A DNA stretch of 64,000 nucleotides, from positions 1-64,000 of the forward strand of contig NZ_QKZV01000001.1 in NCBI RefSeq assembly GCF_003254115.1, in the 5' to 3' direction. Shown here piece after piece: positions 24,513 to 32,352 of this stretch. The position numbers and the translations under genes are program-made. Origin of the DNA: Hydrotalea sandarakina (GTDB lineage Bacteria > Bacteroidota > Bacteroidia > Chitinophagales > Chitinophagaceae). A model generated the notes under the pieces. The model was not told the DNA's origin and did not search any database. It was given only the letters and a program-made list of their open reading frames with translations. Numbering within the stretch: position 1 is the stretch's first letter; every line of letters starts with the position of its first letter.

Positions 24513-26303
24513 ATGCTAAAGCAATATCAACTTCATATATTTTTAGTTTCTTTTGCACTTTGTGCTTTTTTGCCCAATGTAAGGGCTGAAAAACATCATC
24601 CACAGCAAAAAAAGCATAAATCAAAGCAACATACTGCTGTTCATAAAAAAGAAACAACTACCCATAAATCTACTGCAGTTCAAGCAAAAACAACTGCAAC
24701 TGTTGTGGCACCCAAAAGCATTTCTGTAAACGATTTACGTGACACGGTAAGCCCTAAAGTAGTGGTAGTTACCTCTGTATTTAAGCCTTCTTTACGCAGT
24801 GCTGCTAAAATTAATTTTACTGCAGCCACTGCACCTACCGATGTTTCCATTATACCTTTAATTTATAGTATTCCTTCGCAAAATCTAACTTTTTCTTATC
24901 GCCCGGTTTCTATAAAACCATTGGCATTAGTACAGGATACCTCTTTGCATTGGGAAAAGAATAAATACATAAAAGTTGGTTACGGTAATTATGCAACACC
25001 TTATGCTGAGGCCGGGGTAGCATTGGGCGATGGACAAAAATCGGCCATTATGTTGCATGGAAAATATACTGCTTCAAAAGGAAATTTACCCTTCCAAAAC
25101 TTTTCGTTGGGCGGCATTGATGCGAATGGCGTTTTCGCATTACCGCATCAACAACAGTTTACCGGTAAAATTTATTATAATAACAGCAATCAATATTTGT
25201 ACGGGTTTACCGGCAATAACAATTTTACCAAAGAACAATTGCAGCAGCAATTTAATACCATAGGTGCAAACTTTGGCCTGCAAACCACCCAACCTAACGA
25301 TTATGGCATTGCGTACCATCCCGAGGTAGGGATTTCTTCTTTTTTTGATAATCGGCAGGGTAGTGAATTAAATGCGGTTATTAAAGCACCGATTAGTAAA
25401 ACCCTAGGAAAATTATTAACTTTTCAGGTAACGGGTTTAGCCGACATAACGCATTTACAAACCCCAACCAATACCATTAATAATAACTTATTTTATGTAG
25501 CGCCGGCTTTGCTTTTTAAAGTTCCTAATATTCAAATTAAAGCAGGGGTGCAACCTTCATGGGATAATCAGCAATTTTCACTTTTACCCGATGTGCATGT
25601 GCAGGCCAATATAGCCGAAACCCAATTGATTGTTTTAGCCGGTTGGCAAGGGTATTACCAAAAAAATTCTTACCAAAGTTTAGCGGCCATCAATCCATTT
25701 ATTGCACAACCTACAGCATTGTTCAACACAAAATTTACTGAACAATATGCAGGAATAAAAGGCAATGCCGGGAAGCATTTTACTTGGTTAGGTAAAATTT
25801 CATTTTTGCAAATCAGCAATCAGCCCTTATTTGTGAATGATACTGCTGCAGGCAAATCGCAGTCGTTTGTTGTTTTGAATGAAACAGGATTGCAAGCTTT
25901 AAAATTACATGGTGAAGTTACTTATACCGATCAGGAAAAATTTTCATTTATTGCCGGAATGGATTACACACAATATACCAAACAACAGGTTTATGATAAA
26001 CCATGGGGATTATTGCCTTTGGATGTTACCGGTACGCTACGTTATAAGTTAACGAAAGATTTTTCCATAAAATCTGATTTGTTTTTATGGGATGGGTCTC
26101 AATACCGCGATCCGGTTTCTTTGGCTTCGCGTAAATTACCCGCTGCTATTGACATGAATGCCGGTGCCGAATTTTCAATTAGTAAAAGCTTGAATATCTG
26201 GCTTCAATTCAATAATATATTCAATAATAAGTATGAACGTTGGAACCAATACCAGGTTTTAGGTTTTAATGTTCTGGGAGGAATCGTATATTCGTTTCAT
26301 TAA
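24513..26303 (+). CDS. Outer-membrane beta-barrel protein, TonB-receptor-like C-terminus
   Basis: The 596-residue protein has a signal peptide (to about 25), then a tail rich in H, K, Q and T (27-70), then alternating amphipathic beta strands. The C-terminus, F-N-N-I-F-N-N-K-Y-E-R-W ... G-G-I-V-Y-S-F-H, looks like the last strands of TonB-dependent receptors and ends in an aromatic-rich strand suited to BAM insertion. No plug domain is visible and the length is short for a full receptor. It is probably a TPR-partnered barrel. Confidence 0.75.
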   Translation: MLKQYQLHIFLVSFALCAFLPNVRAEKHHPQQKKHKSKQHTAVHKKETTTHKSTAVQAKTTATVVAPKSISVNDLRDTVSPKVVVVTSVFKPSLRSAAKINFTAATAPTDVSIIPLIYSIPSQNLTFSYRPVSIKPLALVQDTSLHWEKNKYIKVGYGNYATPYAEAGVALGDGQKSAIMLHGKYTASKGNLPFQNFSLGGIDANGVFALPHQQQFTGKIYYNNSNQYLYGFTGNNNFTKEQLQQQFNTIGANFGLQTTQPNDYGIAYHPEVGISSFFDNRQGSELNAVIKAPISKTLGKLLTFQVTGLADITHLQTPTNTINNNLFYVAPALLFKVPNIQIKAGVQPSWDNQQFSLLPDVHVQANIAETQLIVLAGWQGYYQKNSYQSLAAINPFIAQPTALFNTKFTEQYAGIKGNAGKHFTWLGKISFLQISNQPLFVNDTAAGKSQSFVVLNETGLQALKLHGEVTYTDQEKFSFIAGMDYTQYTKQQVYDKPWGLLPLDVTGTLRYKLTKDFSIKSDLFLWDGSQYRDPVSLASRKLPAAIDMNAGAEFSISKSLNIWLQFNNIFNNKYERWNQYQVLGFNVLGGIVYSFH

Positions 26304-26312
26304 TGCACACAC

Positions 26313-26894
26313 ATGAAAGAGTTGTTGTTGCCCTATTTATTGGTAAATGAACGTTTGGGAATACCCGGCTTAGGTTTGTTTCAATTAATTAAGGATAAGC
26401 CAAGCGTAAATTGGGCCCAAAAATCAGTTTCCGCTCCGGCTACTCAAATTAGTTTTTCAACTGAAACTGTTGAAGCCGACCATCAGTTTTATAAATCAAT
26501 TGCAGCACAACTCAATATAACAGAGGTTGCAGCTATTCAACTTTTTACAGATTACACATACGAACTTAAAATACAATTACAACAAGGTGGTGTATTATTA
26601 CCGGGAATTGGAACCTTATTGCTAAATCCTGATGGTGAAGTTTTATTCAGGCCTTTGCAAAACAATATGGCATTGCAGCAAACATTATCTTTTCAACAAA
26701 TTAAAATTGTATCGGCAAAAGCTGCAGAAAATATACCTTCTCGGCAATCTATTTTAGCCAATATTCCTGCTGTTGAAACCAATTCAAGTGTTGAAGAAGT
26801 TTCCGATGAAATGATACAAAAAGATAGATGGTGGATTTACGCCATTATATTAACCATTATTGGCATTGCAGCACTGGTTATTGCGTTAATGTAA
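26313..26894 (+). CDS. HU-CCDC81-type domain protein with C-terminal membrane helix
   Basis: The 193-residue protein's N-terminal I-P-G-L-G-L-F-Q and L-P-G-I-G-T-L motifs fit the HU-like CCDC81 domains of Bacteroidota. A variable linker follows, then one membrane helix at about 173-192 with a two-residue tail (L-M). In other members such proteins link the cytoplasm to SPOR or envelope modules; no SPOR domain is present here. It starts 9 bp after the barrel gene. Confidence 0.65.
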   Translation: MKELLLPYLLVNERLGIPGLGLFQLIKDKPSVNWAQKSVSAPATQISFSTETVEADHQFYKSIAAQLNITEVAAIQLFTDYTYELKIQLQQGGVLLPGIGTLLLNPDGEVLFRPLQNNMALQQTLSFQQIKIVSAKAAENIPSRQSILANIPAVETNSSVEEVSDEMIQKDRWWIYAIILTIIGIAALVIALM

Positions 26895-26908
26895 TTTTTT
26901 AAAACAGC

Positions 26909-27814
26909 ATGAATCAACCATCTATACAATACTCAAATTGTCCTATTTGCAATAGTAGCAATATTTCGCTTTCCTTATCGGCTATTGATTACACTGTTTC
27001 GCAACAAACATTTGAAGTGTGGGAATGCGCTGAATGTACTGCGCGATTTACACAAAAAATTCCCGATGCACAGCATATAGGGCCTTACTATCAATCAGAA
27101 AATTATATTTCTCATTCCGATACACATAAGGGGCTCATCAATGCTTTGTATCATTATGTTCGCAGCATAACCTTGCAACAGAAGAGAAAATTTATTGAAA
27201 AAATAACCAAGGGAGAAACTAAAACATTATTAGATGTGGGCGCCGGTACCGGAGCATTTGCTAATACTATGCATTTGGCCGGATGGCAGGTTACCGGTGT
27301 TGAAGTGGATGAAGGCGCAAGAAATATTGCAAAGAACAAATATCAAATTGATTTACATAATGTAGAACAATTGCAGCAATTGCAACCTGCTTCTTACCAG
27401 GTTATTACCATGTGGCATGTGTTAGAACATGTGCATGACTTGCATGGGTATATGCAAAATTTTTACAAAGCTTTAAAACCGGGTGGAAAGCTGATTATTG
27501 CTGTACCTAACTATACTTCGTACGATGCACAATATTATCAGCAATATTGGGCAGCTTATGATGTTCCTCGCCATCTATATCATTTTTCGCCTAAAAGTAT
27601 GTTGTGGTTAGCGCAGCATCATCAATTTACCATACAGCAGTACAAAGCAATGCCCTTCGATAGTTTTTATGTAGCAATGCTCAGTGAAAAATATAAACAG
27701 GGCAAAAACAATTTGTTGAAGGCGTTTTGGGTGGGCTTGCTTTCAACTCTGCATACATTACAATCGGTTAAAAAATGTAGTTCTGTTATTTATGTATTGC
27801 AGAAAAGCCGGTAA
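26909..27814 (+). CDS. SAM-dependent methyltransferase with N-terminal zinc ribbon
   Basis: The 301-residue protein begins with a C-P-I-C ... C-A-E-C zinc-binding module (cysteines 11, 14, 40, 43). A class I methyltransferase domain with L-L-D-V-G-A-G-T-G-A-F (107-117) and M-W-H-V-L-E-H-V-H follows. This arrangement is common in methyltransferases acting on sugars or lipid intermediates, but the substrate is unknown. It follows the HU-CCDC81 gene by 14 bp and ends the run. Confidence 0.82.
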   Translation: MNQPSIQYSNCPICNSSNISLSLSAIDYTVSQQTFEVWECAECTARFTQKIPDAQHIGPYYQSENYISHSDTHKGLINALYHYVRSITLQQKRKFIEKITKGETKTLLDVGAGTGAFANTMHLAGWQVTGVEVDEGARNIAKNKYQIDLHNVEQLQQLQPASYQVITMWHVLEHVHDLHGYMQNFYKALKPGGKLIIAVPNYTSYDAQYYQQYWAAYDVPRHLYHFSPKSMLWLAQHHQFTIQQYKAMPFDSFYVAMLSEKYKQGKNNLLKAFWVGLLSTLHTLQSVKKCSSVIYVLQKSR

Positions 27815-27858
27815 GTATCAATAGCCTTCTTTGTTGTAGTTTACAGTTTATTTATCGG

Positions 27859-27866
27859 TATTTTTG
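27859..27866 (+). promoter_or_regulatory. -7 box for hisIE
   Basis: TATTTTTG followed by C matches TAnnTTTGY. TTG at 27834-27836 gives a 22-bp spacer. The box lies 33 bp before the hisIE ATG. Confidence 0.45.
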
Positions 27867-27899
27867 CTAAAAATTTAGAATAATTAAAGCCTTAGAACA

Positions 27900-28496
27900 A
27901 TGAATGTAGCGTTTAATAAATATGCCGATGGATTGGTGCCCGCCATTATACAAGATTACAACACATCAAAAGTGCTGATGTTGGGATTTATGAATGAGGA
28001 AGCCTATAAACAAACCGAGCAAACAGGAAAAGTTACTTTTTATAGTCGTTCTAAACAAAGGTTGTGGACTAAAGGTGAAGAAAGTGGCCATTTTTTAGAA
28101 CTGAAAAGTATTAGTGTTGATTGTGATAATGACACTTTACTCATAAAAGCAATACCGCATGGCCCGGTTTGCCATACAGGGGCCGATACTTGTTGGAGTG
28201 AAAAAAATCATGCCGATAATTTTTTATTGTATTTAGAAGAAGTGATTCGTTTACGCAGCAAGGCATCGCCCGATGAATCATACGTTGCAAGGTTAATGCA
28301 AAAAGGTATTAACAAAGTGGCACAAAAAGTGGGTGAAGAAGCTGTAGAAGTAGTAATTGAAGCTAAAGATGATAATGAAACCTTATTTTTGAATGAGTCT
28401 GCCGATTTGCTGTTTCATTTTCTGGTATTATTAGCTGCAAAAAATTATACTTTGAATGATGTGGTAAATGTTTTAAAAAGCAGGCATTCAAAATAA
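27900..28496 (+). CDS. hisIE: Bifunctional phosphoribosyl-AMP cyclohydrolase / phosphoribosyl-ATP pyrophosphatase
   Basis: Two histidine-pathway enzymes are fused. The HisI half (about 1-105) has G-F-M-N-E-E-A, Y-S-R-S-K-Q-R-L-W-T-K-G-E and C-H-T-G-A-D-T-C-W. The HisE half (about 110-198) has K-V-G-E-E-A-V-E and a final helical region. They remove pyrophosphate from PR-ATP and open the ring of PR-AMP. At 198 residues it is a complete fusion. No other his gene lies within the window. Confidence 0.94.
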   Translation: MNVAFNKYADGLVPAIIQDYNTSKVLMLGFMNEEAYKQTEQTGKVTFYSRSKQRLWTKGEESGHFLELKSISVDCDNDTLLIKAIPHGPVCHTGADTCWSEKNHADNFLLYLEEVIRLRSKASPDESYVARLMQKGINKVAQKVGEEAVEVVIEAKDDNETLFLNESADLLFHFLVLLAAKNYTLNDVVNVLKSRHSK

Positions 28497-28539
28497 ATTG
28501 AAAATTCAAATAAAACCTATCAAAGGTAAATTGTATAGT

Positions 28540-29613
28540 ATGAAAAATTTAGTTGTATTGTTGTTGTTACCCTTAAGTGTTTTTGCCCAAAAGGGGTTTG
28601 TGATAAAGGGCGATGTGAAAGGAATAAAGGATAGCACACTGGTATTTTTAGTAAGTGGCGCTACCGGAAAGTCTGTAGCTGAAGACTATGTGAAGAATGG
28701 TAAATTTACCTTGAAAGGACATTTGGAAAATGCCGATATCTATCAATTAAATTTCATTGGTTATCTGGCAACCCCGGAAGTTTTCATGCAAAACGATGAA
28801 GTATTTGTTAATGGTGATGTGAACCATTTACAAGATTTGGTTTTTTCCGGATCGCCTTTACAGAATGATTATGTAGATTATTTAAAAGGCTTTAATCCTT
28901 TAAAAGAAAAGCTAGGTAAGTTGGTATCTGAAATTAACGCTGAAAAACCCGGCATGAAGCGCGATTCATTAATTACTTCTTTCGGTGTTTACAAAAACAT
29001 GGTTATTAGTCAGGTAGATGCATTTATTAAGCAAAAGCCTACATCACAAGTTAGTGCATTTGTAGTTTATGCAGTTAATCCGTTGTTTTCAGGTGTAGAT
29101 GAATTAGAAGCTAAATACAATCGTTTAGGTGAGCCGGCTAAAGAAGGATTTTATGGGAAATTGATTCAACAAACCATAGCGGCTGCAAAAGTTGGTGCAG
29201 TAGGTACAAAGGCAATTGATTTTACACAAAATGATACTGCTAACCGTCCGGTTAGTTTATCTTCTTATAAAGGAAAATATGTTTTGGTTGATTTTTGGGC
29301 CAGTTGGTGCCGTCCTTGCAGAATGGAAAACCCCAATGTAGTGGCCGTGTACAACCAATTTAAAAATAAAAATTTTGCTATCATCGGTGTTTCACTCGAT
29401 CAACAAAAAGATAATTGGCTGAAAGCTATTCACGATGATGGGTTAACGTGGACACATGTAAGCGACTTGCAATTTTGGAATAATGCAGTAGCACGTTTGT
29501 ATCATATTGAATCTATTCCCGATAATATGTTAATTGACCCCAATGGTGTTATTATTGCCCGTGGCCTTCGCAGTGAACAACTAAAAGAGAAATTAGCAGA
29601 GGTATTACAATAA
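28540..29613 (+). CDS. TlpA-like thioredoxin with N-terminal DUF4369-type domain
   Basis: The 357-residue exported thiol-disulfide protein begins with a signal peptide (M-K-N-L-V-V ... V-F-A-Q). A beta-rich domain (about 20-130) of the DUF4369 kind and a helical linker follow, then a TlpA/AhpC-TSA domain with W-C-R-P-C at 256-260 (C257, C260). It probably reduces or oxidises periplasmic thiols, for example in cytochrome maturation or stress. The ATG at 28540 begins the signal peptide; the longer frame starts with TTG. It lies 43 bp after hisIE. Confidence 0.85.
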   Translation: MKNLVVLLLLPLSVFAQKGFVIKGDVKGIKDSTLVFLVSGATGKSVAEDYVKNGKFTLKGHLENADIYQLNFIGYLATPEVFMQNDEVFVNGDVNHLQDLVFSGSPLQNDYVDYLKGFNPLKEKLGKLVSEINAEKPGMKRDSLITSFGVYKNMVISQVDAFIKQKPTSQVSAFVVYAVNPLFSGVDELEAKYNRLGEPAKEGFYGKLIQQTIAAAKVGAVGTKAIDFTQNDTANRPVSLSSYKGKYVLVDFWASWCRPCRMENPNVVAVYNQFKNKNFAIIGVSLDQQKDNWLKAIHDDGLTWTHVSDLQFWNNAVARLYHIESIPDNMLIDPNGVIIARGLRSEQLKEKLAEVLQ

Positions 29614-29656
29614 TTGGCTTGGCTATGTACCTTAATAGTTTGTTTAAAAAAATGAA

Positions 29657-30010
29657 CTATTTGAAAACGGTGTTATAAAGTGCTTCATTAAAACCAATGG
29701 CCACAACGGTGGTGCCTTTAACAATTACAGGACGCTTAATAATACTCACCATTTCTTGCATTAATTGAATGGCTTTTGTTTCGGTGGTAATGCTTTGCTG
29801 TGTGTTGGCATCTAACTTACGCCAGGTAGTTCCTTGTTTATTTAATAGGTTTTGCCAACCACCTGCTTGTTGGCACCAGTTTTTTAAAGTAGTTGCTTCA
29901 ATTCCTTCTTTTTTAAAATTGTGAAAAGTAAAAGGAATATTATGTTGTGAAAGCCAGTCTAAAGCCTTTTTAACTGTATTGCAATTCGGGATACCGTAAA
30001 CCTGATACAT
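29657..30010 (-). CDS. ArsC/Spx-family reductase-like protein (YffB type)
   Basis: This 117-residue protein of the ArsC-like thioredoxin fold has G-I-P-N-C-N-T-V-K-K-A with a single cysteine C10, and R-P-V-I-V-K-G, the family cis-proline region. The lack of a second CxxC cysteine points to YffB-like glutathione-type reductases rather than Spx. The ATG overlaps the preceding stop codon by one base (TAATG), indicating coupling. Confidence 0.85.
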   Translation of the reverse strand: MYQVYGIPNCNTVKKALDWLSQHNIPFTFHNFKKEGIEATTLKNWCQQAGGWQNLLNKQGTTWRKLDANTQQSITTETKAIQLMQEMVSIIKRPVIVKGTTVVAIGFNEALYNTVFK

Positions 30011-30531
30011 TATGAATGAGAAGTTTCAGTTTTAAAATATCGTTTACCTAACCAACTTTTTCCTGCAGGAATCATCCAATTTTCCAATAACTCTTGTTTA
30101 GTATAAACCAAGTTATTGAAGTAGATGGTTTCTTCGCTAATAAAGCCCTTTTCAATGGCATATTCAATTTGAGAAAGAGGCAATAATTCTACTTTTTCTT
30201 TTATGAAGAAAGCCAACATTTGTCGGTCGAACAATTGAATGTTGAATTGCTTTTCTATTTGTTTAATAAAGTGTACACTGTAATCGGTGCTGCATCCACT
30301 CACTTCAGCCTGAGATTCATCGGCCATAATAACAATGAATTGCCCAAATATTAAGTTGGCATAACCTTTTACAGGGGTACCATGGCTTTTCCAATTTTGC
30401 ACAAAATCGGCAAAAAGTTGTTCTAACGTAAGTGCTTCTTGCATGGAAAGTAAACGGCTACTTTGATAAATCCAAACCCGTGAACGATTGGAAAAGTCAG
30501 CCGGAAGTATTTTTTCTAAAGAAATGTTCAT
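30010..30531 (-). CDS. Conserved Bacteroidota protein often labelled ABC transporter ATPase
   Basis: The 173-residue protein has a characteristic S-R-V-W-I-Y-Q-S-S-R start and a central S-G-C-S-T-D-Y-S-V-H segment with a conserved cysteine. It has no Walker A, Walker B or signature motif, so the common database label ABC transporter ATPase is not supported by sequence. No membrane helix or signal peptide is visible. It is coupled to the downstream ArsC-like gene. Confidence 0.75.
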   Translation of the reverse strand: MNISLEKILPADFSNRSRVWIYQSSRLLSMQEALTLEQLFADFVQNWKSHGTPVKGYANLIFGQFIVIMADESQAEVSGCSTDYSVHFIKQIEKQFNIQLFDRQMLAFFIKEKVELLPLSQIEYAIEKGFISEETIYFNNLVYTKQELLENWMIPAGKSWLGKRYFKTETSHS

Positions 30532-30576
30532 AGTGCAAAATTATTACAATAATTGCATTATGACATGGTCAATTTT

Positions 30577-30795
30577 TTAGGGTTTGTTTTGTTTGTAAAA
30601 TTGAATGATGCGAGCATAAAAATACCCGCCAATAACAGCAGCAATGGCTTTAAAAATTAAGTTTTCGGTTGAAAACAGGGTGGTCGTATTCCACTCGTTC
30701 ATGGCATAATCATAAATGCCATCTAGTATTAACAACGCGGGAAATAGCAAGAACGAACCAATAATAAAATGTTTCAATGAAAAATGTATTTTCAT
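30577..30795 (-). CDS. Small two-helix membrane protein
   Basis: The 72-residue protein has two hydrophobic segments (about 10-26 and 46-62) and a basic C-terminal tail, so it is a small inner-membrane protein. The family is not recognised. It lies 33 bp after an Fe-S oxidoreductase gene and 45 bp before the conserved Bacteroidota gene, probably in one leftward transcript. Confidence 0.6.
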   Translation of the reverse strand: MKIHFSLKHFIIGSFLLFPALLILDGIYDYAMNEWNTTTLFSTENLIFKAIAAVIGGYFYARIIQFYKQNKP

Positions 30796-30828
30796 AATAT
30801 ATTGTTCAAGCTATTGGCATTATTTTAT

Positions 30829-31614
30829 TTATTCACCCACCATTGATTGTTCAATCAATTCAGCAATGTCAAGCACATGTACTTCGGCTTCCTTTTCTTT
30901 GTTTTTCACACCATCAGTCATCATGGTGTTACAAAATGGACAAGCTGCTGCAATAATATTCGCATTAGTGGCTAAAGCCTCTTCTGTTCTTTCAATATTA
31001 ATGCGTTTATTGCCGGGTTCGTCTTCTTTAAACATTTGTGCACCGCCGGCACCGCAGCAAAGTCCTTTACTTTTACAACGTTTCATTTCAACTAATTCGG
31101 CCGATAAAGCTTCTAAAACCTCTCTGGGTGCTTCATAAATGCCATTGGCACGGCCTAAGTAACAACTATCGTGGTAAGTTATTTTTTTGCCGGAGTAGGG
31201 GCTGTTCTCTTTTATAACAATTTTTCCTTCTTTTATTAATTGCTGTAAAAAAACAGTGTGGTGTATTACTTCATAATTGCCGCCTAATTCCGGGTATTCA
31301 TTTTTTAAAATATTAAAACAGTGTGGACATGTAGTAACAATTTTTTTGATGCCATATCCATTTAATATTTGAATGTTATTGTACGCCATCATTTGAAATA
31401 AAAACTCATTTCCTGCACGCCTTGCCGGGTCGCCGGTACAAGCTTCTTCTTTGCCCAATATGGCATACGATATATTTAGTTTGTTTAAAATGCTTGCAAA
31501 TGCTCGGGTAATTTTTTGGGCTCTTACATCAAAACTTCCTGAGCAACCTACCCAAAATAAAACTTCGGGTGTATTGCCGTTGGCTGCCATTTCGGCCATT
31601 ACTGGTACATTCAT
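30829..31614 (-). CDS. Fe-S oxidoreductase with CCG domains (HdrB/LutA-like)
   Basis: The 261-residue protein carries CCG-type cysteine-rich domains: T-C-P-H-C near the middle and C-K-S-K-G-L-C-C-G-A-G-G near the C-terminus, with G-C-S-G-S at the start. Such domains bind [4Fe-4S] clusters or act on disulfides in heterodisulfide-reductase-like and lactate-oxidation systems. It probably pairs with the membrane Fe-S protein at 32349-33671, although a LysE-type gene separates them. Confidence 0.85.
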   Translation of the reverse strand: MNVPVMAEMAANGNTPEVLFWVGCSGSFDVRAQKITRAFASILNKLNISYAILGKEEACTGDPARRAGNEFLFQMMAYNNIQILNGYGIKKIVTTCPHCFNILKNEYPELGGNYEVIHHTVFLQQLIKEGKIVIKENSPYSGKKITYHDSCYLGRANGIYEAPREVLEALSAELVEMKRCKSKGLCCGAGGAQMFKEDEPGNKRINIERTEEALATNANIIAAACPFCNTMMTDGVKNKEKEAEVHVLDIAELIEQSMVGE

Positions 31615-31716
31615 AACAATAACCTTTGTACGAATGTAGGGTAAATTTATTTTAGGTGAATATTTTGAATAAAGATGTTATTTTCACCTATTCATAAAAT
31701 TTTATTTTCTTGTTGA

Positions 31717-32352
31717 ATGGATTTACTGATTGTACTTTTAGTTGGATGGCTGGTTAGTTTTTTGGGGCAACTGCCGTTGGGCACCATGAGCATTACCGCA
31801 ACACATATAGCTGTTTTAGAAGGTTTTAATAATGCCTGGCGTTATGCTTTAGGCGTTGCTTTAATTGAAATTATTTATTTACGTTTAGTTTTAGTTGGTG
31901 TGCAATGGATGCTGGCACATCATTTATTATTTACCATTATTGGTTGGCTTACGGTTCTTTTTTTTCTGGTTTTTGCTGTGATTAGCTTTGTGATGATTGC
32001 GCAGAAAAAATCGAATGAAAAAAATATTTTATTGAAAAATAATTTACACCGATTTGTTTTAGGGGTAAGTATGAGTGCTTTGAATCCTGCACAAATTCCT
32101 TTTTGGTTTATATGGAGTAGTTACTTGATGAATGCCAATGTTTTATTAAACCAAACAGCCAGCTTAAATTTATTTACCATTGGTTGCGGATTGGGCACAA
32201 TAAGTGGTTTAGCTTTTTATATGTACGGCGGCAATTGGTTAATTAAGAAACTGAAAGCCGAAACAAAAGTGTTAAATATAATTATGGGAATTGTTTTTTT
32301 AATTGCTGCATTTGCACAATTATACCGAATGCTGTACAGTAAAATGTTTTAA
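31717..32352 (+). CDS. LysE-family exporter
   Basis: This 211-residue membrane protein of the LysE/ArgO superfamily has about six helices. The N-terminal G-W-L-V-S-F-L-G-Q-L-P-L-G-T-M-S is typical, as is the A-L-N-P-A-Q-I-P-F-W segment starting the second half. It exports amino acids or other small solutes; the substrate is unknown. It sits between two genes that usually adjoin, on the opposite strand, and its last 4 bases overlap the stop of the convergent Fe-S gene. Confidence 0.82.
   Translation: MDLLIVLLVGWLVSFLGQLPLGTMSITATHIAVLEGFNNAWRYALGVALIEIIYLRLVLVGVQWMLAHHLLFTIIGWLTVLFFLVFAVISFVMIAQKKSNEKNILLKNNLHRFVLGVSMSALNPAQIPFWFIWSSYLMNANVLLNQTASLNLFTIGCGLGTISGLAFYMYGGNWLIKKLKAETKVLNIIMGIVFLIAAFAQLYRMLYSKMF

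Noticed and set aside
29634-29661. Hairpin AATAGTT/AACTATT between the TlpA-like and ArsC-like genes as a terminator
   Set aside because: It has no T-run on either strand and overlaps a stop codon, so it is too weak to call.
30716-31138. 140-residue plus-strand frame opposite the CCG-domain gene
   Set aside because: It overlaps two supported minus-strand genes and has low-complexity S/A content without motifs.
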